Assembly: GCA_030607875.1 (NCBI GenBank)
Contig: JAUWJD010000001.1
Location: forward strand, 82,039-146,038
Source: Chloroflexota bacterium
GTDB lineage: Bacteria > Chloroflexota > Anaerolineae > UBA2200
Reading direction: 5' to 3'
Length of the DNA stretch: 64,000 nt
Below the pieces are notes generated by a model. That model searched no databases, had not been told where the DNA came from, and worked only from the letters and a program-made list of their open reading frames with translations. A program made the position numbers and the translations under genes. This document shows, in pieces, positions 43,669 through 52,443 of the stretch. Every line of letters starts with the position of its first letter. Within the stretch, counting starts at the first letter, position 1.

Positions 43669-44628
43669 ATGTCTGAACGCTGTTTGGTAACTGGCGTGGC
43701 CGGGTTTATTGCTTCGCATCTGGCCGAGAAACTCTTACAAGAGAATTACGAGGTTGTAGGTGTAGACTATTTCAGCGACCACTATGCGCGTGAAGTCAAG
43801 GAAGGGAACCTGCAGGAGTTACGAGGGCAGCCGCGTTTCCACTTTGCAGAAATCAATCTGTGTTCGGCGGAACTGCAGCCGTATCTGGACGGTGTGAGCT
43901 GCGTTTTTCACCAGGCGGGGCAACCTGGCGTGCGCACCAGTTGGGGCGAGGACTTTCACATTTACCTGAAAGACAATGTGCTGGCCACTCAGCGTTTGCT
44001 GGAGGCTTGTAAGGGCAGTGCAGTACGCAGGTTCGTCTATGCTTCCTCTTCATCCATCTACGGTGACGCGCTGGATCTGCCGGTCAAGGAGAGCAGTCCA
44101 GCACGCCCCATCTCCCCGTACGGCGTGACCAAGCTGGCGGCAGAGCACCTGTGTTATCTGTATCGCACAAATTTCGGGGTACCAACAGTGGCCTTGCGCT
44201 ACTTCACCGTCTACGGCCCACGCCAGCGGCCGGACATGGCCTTCTATCGCTTCATCACCACCATCCACCAGGAACAGCCCATAACTATCTATGGTGACGG
44301 GGAGCAAACCAGGGACTTTACTTTCGTCGCGGACGCAGTAGAAGCGAATATGCTCGTACTGCAGGCCAAGGCGTTACAAGACTGGCACGTGTGGAACATT
44401 GGTGGCGGCTCCCGAGCCAGCGTGAACCAGATTATCACGCTTTTGGAGCGGATAATGGAGCGGCGCACTGTGCTCAACTACACACCGCCGCAGCACGGTG
44501 ATGTCCGCCACACCTGGGCCGACACCAGCGCAGCGCGAAGGGATCTGGGATTCGCACCGCGTACCAGCCTGGAAGAAGGACTGCAAGCTCAGGTTTCCTG
44601 GCAGATGACGAAGGCGAGCAAGAGATGA
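43669..44628 (+). CDS. NAD-dependent nucleotide-sugar epimerase (SDR)
   Basis: A 319-residue extended SDR enzyme. The NAD motif is TGVAGFIASHLAEKL, the catalytic pair is in YGVTKLAAEHLC (YxxxK), with SSSSIYGDA before it. The C-terminal substrate domain has YFTVYGPRQRPDM and FAPRTSLEEGLQ. The QPGVRTSW sequence after the cofactor domain is common in UDP-glucuronate or UDP-glucose 4-epimerases. It supplies a nucleotide sugar to the flanking glycosyltransferases. TAGGAG precedes the ATG. Confidence 0.88.
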   Translation: MSERCLVTGVAGFIASHLAEKLLQENYEVVGVDYFSDHYAREVKEGNLQELRGQPRFHFAEINLCSAELQPYLDGVSCVFHQAGQPGVRTSWGEDFHIYLKDNVLATQRLLEACKGSAVRRFVYASSSSIYGDALDLPVKESSPARPISPYGVTKLAAEHLCYLYRTNFGVPTVALRYFTVYGPRQRPDMAFYRFITTIHQEQPITIYGDGEQTRDFTFVADAVEANMLVLQAKALQDWHVWNIGGGSRASVNQIITLLERIMERRTVLNYTPPQHGDVRHTWADTSAARRDLGFAPRTSLEEGLQAQVSWQMTKASKR

Positions 44629-44662
44629 GTTCTCTGTGTTGCATGAGCCCAAAGGTCGAGTG

Positions 44663-46177
44663 ATGCTAGCGCGCAAGTCTTCCCTCCTGTTCACTGTCAA
44701 CATGATCAGATCCTTCTTGGGCTTCGTATCGACCATGGTAATCGCCAGGTGGATGGGCGCAGAAGCCCTGGGCACAATTGGCTATCTGCTGGGATTGCTC
44801 GGCATGGTCGCTGTTCTGCTGGACATGGGCTTTGCTTTCGCGCACCTAAAACGCGTGTCTGAGACCAGGGAAGATCCTGCGGTTCTGATAGGTACGTTCC
44901 TGGTCCTGAAGACTGTGCTCGTCGTGGTGTTTCTTATTGCCGTCACATTGCTGCCATCCGTCAAGGGTTACCTGGGCCAACCGCTCTTCCAGGGCCAAGA
45001 CGAACGCTACATCTACTGCACCATCGCTGCCTTCTATGTTCTGCACAGCCTATCCAGCGTGTTTCTTTTCACATTTGAGGCTCGCCTGGAAAGCGCAAAA
45101 CAGAGCGCTGCTGGCTTGGTGAGCAGCTTGCTATCTTTCGTTGCCAAGACGATAGTGGCCATATTCGGTCTCGGGATAGTCGCACTCAGCAGCGCCTACT
45201 TGATCGAGCCACTTGCTCTGCTGATCTGTGCCTTGCTCCTTCTCAACGGCTATCGCATCGCACGTCCCCAACGTGAACACCTGGGGAGCTACGTCCATTA
45301 TACCCTACCCATCACTCTGAACACAGCCGTTGGCATGGTCATGGGCAATGTGAGCCCAGTGATACTCAAGGCCTTCTGGACAAGCACGGAGGTAGGCTAT
45401 TACACTTCGGTGCTGGGGTTTGGCGTGCTGCTGGACCGTCTAGCCTCGACGGTGGCGATATTGTTCCTGCCTCAAGCTTCCAGCGATGCAGCAAGGGGCA
45501 ACCTGGGAGAGATACGCCGGCGTCTGTTTGTGATCGAGCGGTATGTGCTGACGGTCTTGGTGCCACTTGGCGTGGTCTTGATCATTTTCAGCCACCAGGT
45601 TGTGATCACTGCCTTCGGACCCGAGTTCGCGCCAGCCGCACCTGTTTTGATGGCCTTGGTGACTAAGAGCATACTATCAGCAATCTTCTCTCCCTATGCC
45701 CTGATCCTCTATGCTATTGAGAAACAAAAGTACCTAGTTATCAGCAATACACTAGGACTTTTGACCTTGTTGTTCACAAATGCGGTGCTCGTGCCCGACC
45801 AGGCCTGGGGTCTCTCCCTCCCCGGTTTGAGAGGAACCGGCTCTGCAATCGCTCTGGCAGCGATGACGCTGGTGAGTGGTATCATCCAAGTAGGAACCGT
45901 ACGCTGGAGCACAAGCATCGGTTTCTATTGGAAGGCGTTACTGCATCTGTTGGCCGGTGCGATAATGTATCTGGTAATGCAGGTGGGTAGGAGGACTGCG
46001 CCGATGTCTATGTGGGCACAGATCCCGTTGTTGACAGCCTTGGGCTTTGGGGCTTATCTCGCTGCACTGAGGCTGATGGGGCTGTTCACACGCGCTGACG
46101 CTCAAGTGTTCCTGAATATGCTCCATCCGCGGAAAATGATGGAGTATATCGTGTCAGAATTGGGGGAACGTGGATGA
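44663..46177 (+). CDS. Oligosaccharide flippase, Wzx/MATE-like
   Basis: A 504-residue membrane protein with about 12-14 helices. It is a polysaccharide-export type flippase (N-terminal TVNMIRSFLGFVSTMVIARWMGAEALG) that moves the lipid-linked repeat unit across the membrane. The ATG at 44663 is preferred; the longer GTG frame (44636) lacks a good site. Coupled by ATGA to the next methyltransferase. It is the single flippase in the locus and so probably the Wzx partner of the polymerase at 52444. Confidence 0.85.
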   Translation: MLARKSSLLFTVNMIRSFLGFVSTMVIARWMGAEALGTIGYLLGLLGMVAVLLDMGFAFAHLKRVSETREDPAVLIGTFLVLKTVLVVVFLIAVTLLPSVKGYLGQPLFQGQDERYIYCTIAAFYVLHSLSSVFLFTFEARLESAKQSAAGLVSSLLSFVAKTIVAIFGLGIVALSSAYLIEPLALLICALLLLNGYRIARPQREHLGSYVHYTLPITLNTAVGMVMGNVSPVILKAFWTSTEVGYYTSVLGFGVLLDRLASTVAILFLPQASSDAARGNLGEIRRRLFVIERYVLTVLVPLGVVLIIFSHQVVITAFGPEFAPAAPVLMALVTKSILSAIFSPYALILYAIEKQKYLVISNTLGLLTLLFTNAVLVPDQAWGLSLPGLRGTGSAIALAAMTLVSGIIQVGTVRWSTSIGFYWKALLHLLAGAIMYLVMQVGRRTAPMSMWAQIPLLTALGFGAYLAALRLMGLFTRADAQVFLNMLHPRKMMEYIVSELGERG

Positions 46178-46908
46178 GCCGCATCCGGTGGCCTCTCGCA
46201 GCGGATTACCTGCGGCTGTCCGTCACATACCGCCGCGCTCTCCTCCACGCTTGGCTGAACAAATGGCAGAACCAGGTGCGAGGCACAGTCTTGGACGTAG
46301 GGGGGATAAGGGACAACCCTGTGGGCTTTGATACCCTGGCAGGATCCAGTGTACACCGCTGGATCTACCTGAATATCCTTCTAGCCCACGCCCCTGATAT
46401 TGTAGCAGATGCCGCCCACATGCCTCTTGCGGAAGAAGGCATTGATACGGTCGTGTGCCTGGAGACACTGGAACACGTGAGTGATCCACCGCAGGTGATG
46501 CGGGAGTTGTCACGTGTGTTGCACCCTGGAGGTGTGTTGCTACTGAGTGTACCCTTTCTGTACCGTATTCACTCTGCGCCTGATGACTTCTTGCGCTTCA
46601 CGGAATACCAGGTTCAGCGCATGATAAAGGACACGGGCCTGGAGTTGCTCCACCTCGAGCGTGTTGGGCTGCTCTTCACCGTACTGTGCGATATGATTAA
46701 ACAAGCCATCAGCGAGATTCGGATCACGCCGATGCGTTGGCTGATCGGATTTCTATTCCTGCCGTTAGCCACGCTCTTGGTCGGCCTTGAGCGACTGGGC
46801 ATGGGCAGGCAATCGAGCGTCCTCACCAGGTACACCACGGGCTACCTCGCACTGGCGACCAAAGCGGGGAAACCGGAGAATGCAGCCAGCAAGTTGGATG
46901 CGGAGTAA
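46174..46908 (+). CDS. Class I SAM-dependent methyltransferase
   Basis: A 244-residue methyltransferase. It has a degenerate motif I (VLDVGGIRDNPVG), VADAAHMPLAEEGIDTVVCLETLEHVSDP as the motif II/III region, and a downstream SVPFLYRIHSAPDDFLRFTE typical of glycan-locus methyltransferases. A hydrophobic C-terminal stretch (WLIGFLFLPLATLLVG) may associate with the membrane. It overlaps the flippase gene (ATGA). Confidence 0.8.
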   Translation: MSRIRWPLAADYLRLSVTYRRALLHAWLNKWQNQVRGTVLDVGGIRDNPVGFDTLAGSSVHRWIYLNILLAHAPDIVADAAHMPLAEEGIDTVVCLETLEHVSDPPQVMRELSRVLHPGGVLLLSVPFLYRIHSAPDDFLRFTEYQVQRMIKDTGLELLHLERVGLLFTVLCDMIKQAISEIRITPMRWLIGFLFLPLATLLVGLERLGMGRQSSVLTRYTTGYLALATKAGKPENAASKLDAE

Positions 46909-46910
46909 AG

Positions 46911-47597
46911 GTGAGCGAAAGAAAAGAGCGCCTGAAAGACGAATACACTGAACATCACGTACAACACGGCCGCTATGGCTTCAGCTACCGGGGCAATGAG
47001 CGCGGCCCGGTGTTTGCGGCCTGGATTGGCACAGGAAAACGAGTGCTAGATCTCGGTTGTCGTGACGGCAGTCTGGCGAACTACTATGCCAGCGGCAACA
47101 CCGTGACAGGTGTGGATATTGACCAGCATGCACTCTCGCTTGCCAGTGAGAGGCTCAGTATCACCACCGTCTGGCTTGACCTCAATCACGAGCAACTCCC
47201 ATTCGACGATGGTTCCTTCGATGTCGTTGTCGCCGGTGAGCTGCTCGAACATCTGGTGGAGCCCGGTTTTGTCGCCGACGAGGCCTATCGTGTCTTGGCC
47301 CCCGGCGGGATCTTTATCGGCTCTGTGCCGAACAGCTTCCATTGGCGTTCGCGTCTGGCGTTTCTGAGAGGCCACAGCATCGAAGATGCTACCCATCTGC
47401 ATTGTTTCTCCCGCCCCCAAATCTTGCAGTTGCTGCAGAGATACAAGGATGTGGAGCTGGTGCCCGTGGGCGGCATCGGCGGCGGCATGTTGCCCATTGT
47501 CCCGGCCTGGTTCTCGCAGCCACTGGTGCGCAACCTGCCGACCCTGCTGGCCAATGACTTCATATTCCGCGCCACAAAGCGATATGATCAATCATGA
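46911..47597 (+). CDS. Class I SAM-dependent methyltransferase
   Basis: A 228-residue enzyme. Motif I is VLDLGCRDGSLANYY near residue 44; VTGVDIDQHALSLA and LPFDDGSFDVVVAGELLEHL follow. This places it with glycan or lipid-intermediate methyltransferases. It starts with GTG 46911 only 2 nt after the previous stop. Its stop overlaps the ATG of the DUF2723 gene. Confidence 0.85.
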   Translation: MSERKERLKDEYTEHHVQHGRYGFSYRGNERGPVFAAWIGTGKRVLDLGCRDGSLANYYASGNTVTGVDIDQHALSLASERLSITTVWLDLNHEQLPFDDGSFDVVVAGELLEHLVEPGFVADEAYRVLAPGGIFIGSVPNSFHWRSRLAFLRGHSIEDATHLHCFSRPQILQLLQRYKDVELVPVGGIGGGMLPIVPAWFSQPLVRNLPTLLANDFIFRATKRYDQS

Positions 47598-49048
47598 AGC
47601 ACCAGGCGCTTTCCCCATCTCTGGATGACTCCCGCCCAGCTCTTGCCGGCAGTGTCCTGCTGTTGGGAAGCGCTGTCCTCTACGGTTACACGGTTGCCCC
47701 TACTTTGCTTTGGGGCGATGACGCCATGTTCCAACGGGCTTTGGCCCTGGGAGTTCTGACCAACCATCCCATCTGGGGCATCCTGGCCCGCCTATTTGCT
47801 CGTTTGCCCTGGGGAGACCTGTCCTTCAAGGCCAACTTGATTTCTGCTGTCTCTGCAGTTGGTGCCGTTGCCTTTCTTTTCCTAACCACCCGTGTCGCTG
47901 GAGGCAGTAATCGTGCCGCTTTGGTAGGAGGAGTTACACTAGCCATTGCCCATACCTTCTGGCTGCAAGCAGTCCGTGCCGAAGTCTACACCTTGCACCT
48001 ACTCCTCTTCCTGGCTGGCCTGTGGGCCTTGCTTCGTTGGCGCCGAGAAACAGCCAACTGGCTCTGGCTTGTCCTCGGCCTGGCACTGTGGCTGATTGGT
48101 ACCGTCAACCACCTTTTGCTGACAACGGCCCTTCCCGGCGGGGCATGGCTTCTTTGGACCGCCATCCCTCGCCCTCATCGCAAGCGTACGCTTCTGCGGC
48201 TCATGGTGCTGGCAGCAGGGGGAGCAGTGGTGACAGCCGTTCTGGCTCCAGCCTTCATCACCCAGGTGGTGCCTGACACTGCTCGTGTCGTTCTCGCCAC
48301 ACTGAGATTCTCCCCTCGTTGGATGCTTGCACACCTGGCACTCCTCGTCTACCAGTTCCCCCTCCTCTGGGTCCTGGCGATGCCAGGGTTCCGGCATCTC
48401 TGGTATCGTGACAGGGACGTCGCCATCAGCCTCGCCTGGATAGCTGTTCCTACGGCTGCCTTTGCTGCCACCCACGGTATCCTGGAAAGCTACGTGTTTT
48501 ACCTGCCGGTCTACGCACTGCTCGCTCTGAGCATCGGGCTCGGTTCGGATAGCTTCACCCATGGTTGGTCATGGCCTCGCTGGCTCGTGGCAGGGTCAGC
48601 GATCCTGGCATTACACGTTGGTATCTACCGGCTCACTCCGCTCTTGCTCGAACGCCTGGCACCGCGCCTCATCTACGCCCGAGATCTGCCTGGCCGAGCT
48701 GCAAATCACTTCTTCCTCTGGCCGCCCAAGCGAAGCTACGTTGGTGCTCGCTGGTTCGCCGAAACCACCATGGGCCTGCTGCCCCCGGAAGCGATCATCA
48801 TCGCCGATTGGACACCCTTCACACCTCTGCAATACCTGCAAGATGTAGAAGGACAACGCCCCGATGTGCTCATCGTCCAGCCTGATAGCCGTGGCATGCA
48901 AATCGTCCGTGAGAACGGCGGGCAGCGCCCCCTTTTTCTGGCCAACGCCGATCCCCGCTACTACCCTGTGACGGAGCTCGCAGATCACTACCACCTGGAG
49001 CCGGTCGGGCACATCTACGCGCTTGTGCCTCAGGAGACCCATCCATGA
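47594..49048 (+). CDS. DUF2723-type membrane protein, probable C-fold glycosyltransferase
   Basis: A 484-residue membrane protein with about ten helices. The first external loop carries TLLWGDDAMFQRALALGVLTNHP, the acidic-pair pattern of DUF2723/TMEM260-like and other C-fold glycosyltransferases. A soluble C-terminal part (about 385-484) follows (AIIIADWTPFTPLQYLQ). It probably transfers a sugar from a polyprenyl-phosphate donor outside the membrane. It overlaps both neighbours by 4 nt, in one translational unit with the methyltransferase and the next GT4. Confidence 0.78.
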   Translation: MKHQALSPSLDDSRPALAGSVLLLGSAVLYGYTVAPTLLWGDDAMFQRALALGVLTNHPIWGILARLFARLPWGDLSFKANLISAVSAVGAVAFLFLTTRVAGGSNRAALVGGVTLAIAHTFWLQAVRAEVYTLHLLLFLAGLWALLRWRRETANWLWLVLGLALWLIGTVNHLLLTTALPGGAWLLWTAIPRPHRKRTLLRLMVLAAGGAVVTAVLAPAFITQVVPDTARVVLATLRFSPRWMLAHLALLVYQFPLLWVLAMPGFRHLWYRDRDVAISLAWIAVPTAAFAATHGILESYVFYLPVYALLALSIGLGSDSFTHGWSWPRWLVAGSAILALHVGIYRLTPLLLERLAPRLIYARDLPGRAANHFFLWPPKRSYVGARWFAETTMGLLPPEAIIIADWTPFTPLQYLQDVEGQRPDVLIVQPDSRGMQIVRENGGQRPLFLANADPRYYPVTELADHYHLEPVGHIYALVPQETHP

Positions 49049-50193
49049 CTCGCATCGCGGTGTTGGAACTCGTGCCGTCGTCGCGCGGCGGCGGTGCGGT
49101 TCACGTGCGCGACCTGGCATTGGGATTGGATCGGACACGGTTCTCGGCGCACATAGCTATGCCGGAGGACGGCGGCAATGTGTCACGGAAGGACTTTCGC
49201 CGTGCCGGCGTACCCTTCCACCGAGTGGACATCGCGGAGGGCTTTTCCCTTCGAGCAGTGCAGCACATCCGCTCTCTGGCCGCCGACATGGACATCCTAC
49301 ATGTGCACGGTGCACGCGCCGCCCTGTTTGGCCGGCTGGCAGCGATGTCCTTGGGGCGGCAGCGCCCCTTGGTTGTTTATACGATCCACGGCTTCGCTGC
49401 CCCACACTATTCGCTGCCGCGACGCCAGGCTCTGCTCTCGGTAGAACGATGGTTGGCACGAGTGACCGAGCAGTGGATATGTGTCTCCCACGCCGAGAGG
49501 GATGCCCTCCTGGCCGCTGGTCTCGCCGATGCCAGTCGCACCCAGGTCATCTGGAACGGCATTGCCCCAGAGCGATTCGCTGGCGTGACCAAGCAACGCC
49601 ATGCAGCACGAGTAGCACTCGATGTACCCCCAGATGCCTTTGTGCTCACCACCATCTGCCGTCTGTACCGCCCGCGTGACTTCCCAACTCTGCTCCACGC
49701 GTTCCGCGAGGTGCAACGTGCAGTCCCACATGCATATCTCTTGATCGTGGGAGACGGGCCACTACGTGCGCAGATTGAACGGTGGCTTGAATCACTGACA
49801 CTGCAGGATCACGTTCGCCTCCTGGGAATGCGGCGCGATGTGCCACGAATCCTGGGCGCAACGGATGTATTCGTTCTATCGTCTAAAGGATGGGAGGGAC
49901 TGCCCCTCGCAGTGCTTGAGGCTATGGCCTCCGCGCTGCCTGTAGTAGCCAGCGACGTCGGTGGCACACGTGAGGCCGTGATGGACGGGCAAACTGGCTA
50001 CCTGTTTGCTCCAGGTGATGTAGCGGCGCTGGCACATCACGCGCGAGCTTTGGCCAAGGATCCCCGTCTGGCCCAGCAAATGGGACGACGTGGGCTGGTT
50101 CGGGCTAGAGAGTACTTCGCTGCAGAGCGCATGGTACGTGAAACGGCCGCGCTATACGAACAGTTGCTGCGCGGGCGTCAGATCTCAGCGTAG
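49045..50193 (+). CDS. Glycosyltransferase family 4
   Basis: A 382-residue GT-B glycosyltransferase: N-terminal ELVPSSRGGGAVHVRDLA, C-terminal LTTICRLYRPRDFPTLLHAF, LIVGDGPLRAQIERW and EGLPLAVLEAMASALPVVAS (E-x7-E). It is ATGA-coupled to the DUF2723 gene. The 103-nt gap after it contains no obvious signal. Confidence 0.9.
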   Translation: MTRIAVLELVPSSRGGGAVHVRDLALGLDRTRFSAHIAMPEDGGNVSRKDFRRAGVPFHRVDIAEGFSLRAVQHIRSLAADMDILHVHGARAALFGRLAAMSLGRQRPLVVYTIHGFAAPHYSLPRRQALLSVERWLARVTEQWICVSHAERDALLAAGLADASRTQVIWNGIAPERFAGVTKQRHAARVALDVPPDAFVLTTICRLYRPRDFPTLLHAFREVQRAVPHAYLLIVGDGPLRAQIERWLESLTLQDHVRLLGMRRDVPRILGATDVFVLSSKGWEGLPLAVLEAMASALPVVASDVGGTREAVMDGQTGYLFAPGDVAALAHHARALAKDPRLAQQMGRRGLVRAREYFAAERMVRETAALYEQLLRGRQISA

Positions 50194-50296
50194 CAGACAT
50201 CCATGAGCAACAGAGTGAGCGAGCAGTTGCAGGATGTGAAGTGCACTCTAAGAAGCGGGCGCTGGAAAACATCATGGAAGTCTATGCCAGAAAAAC

Positions 50297-51415
50297 ATGA
50301 TCAAGATCCTGCACGTCTATAAGGATTACTACCCCGTGGTGGGGGGAATTGAGAATCACATCCGGCTCATCTGCCAGGGGCTAAAGGCCTATTCGGATAT
50401 AGAGCCTACCGTGCTCGTCACCAACAGAGCTCACAGGACGGTCATTGAGGACATTGATGGCATACAGGTAATCAAGGCCGGCCGGCTGGCCACTGTCTCT
50501 TCCGCTCCAATCAGTTTGAGCCTCTTTGTCTGGATACATCGCCTGCAACCCGACATCACGCATCTGCATTTTCCCTACCCGATAGGCGAACTGGCCTACC
50601 TGCTGGCCGGGCGCAGCCACAAGATGGTGATCACCTACCACAGTGACATCGTACGTCAGAAGTATCTCCTGCAAGTATACAAGCCCTTTCTCTATCGCCT
50701 GCTGGCGCGTGCTGATCAGATTACAGTGTCCAGTTCCAACTACATACAAAGCTCGCCTTACTTACGCCCTTTAGCTACCAAGTGCGTGGTCATCCCCCAC
50801 GGCACCGACTTCCATCGCTTCACCAAGACAGCGGAGGTGGCACGCCGTGCCCAGGAGATCAAGCGGCATTATGATGCGCCACTGATTCTCTTTGTAGGGT
50901 TGCTGCGTTACTATAAGGGGCTTTCTTTCCTCATCGAAGCCATGCCGGATATCCACGCCAAGCTGCTGGTTGTGGGCCAGGGGCCACAGGCCAGGGAATG
51001 GCACGCCCTGAGTCACCGACTGGGGCTCGAAGAGAAGGTCATCTTTCTAGGTCATGTAAGCGACGAGGAGTTGGTCGCTCTGTACCATGCTTGCGACGTT
51101 TTTGTGCTGCCGGCCATTCACCGCAGCGAGTCATGGGGCGCGGTCCAGGTCGAAGCGATGGCATGTGGCAAGCCTGTGGTGTGCACCGAACTGGGAACAG
51201 GTACGTCCTTCGTCAACATCCATGGCCAAACGGGCCTGGTGGTGCCCCCCAGAGATTCGGCAGCCCTTGGTGCAGCCATGCGCACACTGTTACAGGACGA
51301 GCGACTCCGTCGAGAGATGGGACAACGGGCCAGACAGCGGGCTCTGAGCGAGTTCTCTTCGCAAACCATGGTGGACAGGATTACCCATCTTTATCATAGA
51401 ATCCTGGCTACTTGA
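50297..51415 (+). CDS. Glycosyltransferase family 4
   Basis: A 372-residue GT-B glycosyltransferase. The acceptor domain begins ILHVYKDYYPVVGGIENHI and contains DITHLHFPYPIGELA and VITYHSDIVRQK, a pattern frequent in mannosyl or galactosyl GT4s. The donor domain has ILFVGLLRYYKGLSFLIEA, VVGQGPQAREW and SESWGAVQVEAMACGKPVVC. Sixth GT4 of the locus. Confidence 0.9.
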   Translation: MIKILHVYKDYYPVVGGIENHIRLICQGLKAYSDIEPTVLVTNRAHRTVIEDIDGIQVIKAGRLATVSSAPISLSLFVWIHRLQPDITHLHFPYPIGELAYLLAGRSHKMVITYHSDIVRQKYLLQVYKPFLYRLLARADQITVSSSNYIQSSPYLRPLATKCVVIPHGTDFHRFTKTAEVARRAQEIKRHYDAPLILFVGLLRYYKGLSFLIEAMPDIHAKLLVVGQGPQAREWHALSHRLGLEEKVIFLGHVSDEELVALYHACDVFVLPAIHRSESWGAVQVEAMACGKPVVCTELGTGTSFVNIHGQTGLVVPPRDSAALGAAMRTLLQDERLRREMGQRARQRALSEFSSQTMVDRITHLYHRILAT

Positions 51416-51447
51416 TTTTTGAGGTCAACTACAGTAAGATTGCTCCA

Positions 51448-52416
51448 ATGAGGGTCCTGATTACAGGAGGTGCTGGCTACATAGGTTCTCACCTGGCGGA
51501 TCGCTTCCTGGGCGAAGGCGCTTCCGTCACAGTGGTTGACAACCTGTCCGCTGGGCAACGCCGCAACGTCGAGCACAATCTGGGATTTCCCCATTTTCGT
51601 TTTGTAGAAGGGGATGTCCTGGACAGACCCTTGATGGAACAGTTAGTTCAAGGGCATGATTGGGTCTGCCACCTAGCTGCGGTTGTGGGCGTGCATCGCG
51701 TGCTGGCTAATCCGCTGCAGACCATCCTGCAAAACGTGGGGGGGACTGAGATAGTCCTTGCTCTGGCACACAAGTACGGCCGTCGCGTCTTGTTTGCTTC
51801 GACATCCGAAGTCTATGGCAAGAATGCCAAGGTGCCCTTTGCTGAAAACAGCGACCGCGTACTTGGCCCGACGCGAACTGCCCGCTGGGCTTATTCCACA
51901 GCAAAGGCGCTGGATGAGCATCTCTGCTTTGCCTATCACAGCCAGGGGTTGCCGGTATCCGTTGTGCGCTACTTTAACTCCTATGGCCCACGCCTGGACG
52001 CTAAAGGTTATGCCAGTGTGATTGCCACCTTCATTGCCCAGGCCATGTCTAACCAGCCACTAACGGTGCACCACGACGGCCAGCAGACGCGTTGTTTTAC
52101 CTATGTTTCTGATACGGTGCAGGGCAGCCTGTTGGCAGCGACCAAGGCAGAGGCTTTGGGTCAGGCATTCAACATCGGCAGCGACATGGAAATCACTATC
52201 CTCAAACTGGCTAGACTCGTTTTGCACCTGACTGAGTCGGGTTCCGAAATTGCTTTCCTACCTTACGAGGAAGCCTATGGAGCCAGCTTTGAGGATACAC
52301 CACGACGAGCTCCGGATGTGAGCAAAGCGGAGCGGCTGTTAGGTTTCCGAGCCAAGGTGCTCCTGGAAGAAGGACTGCGCAAGACCATTGCCTGGTTCCG
52401 GAAGTATCACCTGTAA
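51448..52416 (+). CDS. NAD-dependent nucleotide-sugar epimerase/dehydratase (SDR)
   Basis: A 322-residue extended SDR. The cofactor motif is TGGAGYIGSHLADRF, STSEVYGKN is the strand-5 motif, the catalytic pair is YSTAKALDEHLC (YxxxK), and RYFNSYGPRL and a C-terminal TPRRAPDVSKAERLLGF follow. The last is common in UDP-glucuronate decarboxylases and related 4,6-modifying enzymes, so the exact reaction is open. ATG 51448 starts at the conserved MRVLITGG; the longer in-frame part upstream is probably untranslated. Confidence 0.88.
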   Translation: MRVLITGGAGYIGSHLADRFLGEGASVTVVDNLSAGQRRNVEHNLGFPHFRFVEGDVLDRPLMEQLVQGHDWVCHLAAVVGVHRVLANPLQTILQNVGGTEIVLALAHKYGRRVLFASTSEVYGKNAKVPFAENSDRVLGPTRTARWAYSTAKALDEHLCFAYHSQGLPVSVVRYFNSYGPRLDAKGYASVIATFIAQAMSNQPLTVHHDGQQTRCFTYVSDTVQGSLLAATKAEALGQAFNIGSDMEITILKLARLVLHLTESGSEIAFLPYEEAYGASFEDTPRRAPDVSKAERLLGFRAKVLLEEGLRKTIAWFRKYHL

Positions 52417-52443
52417 GAGAAACCACAACGAGGGACCGGATTG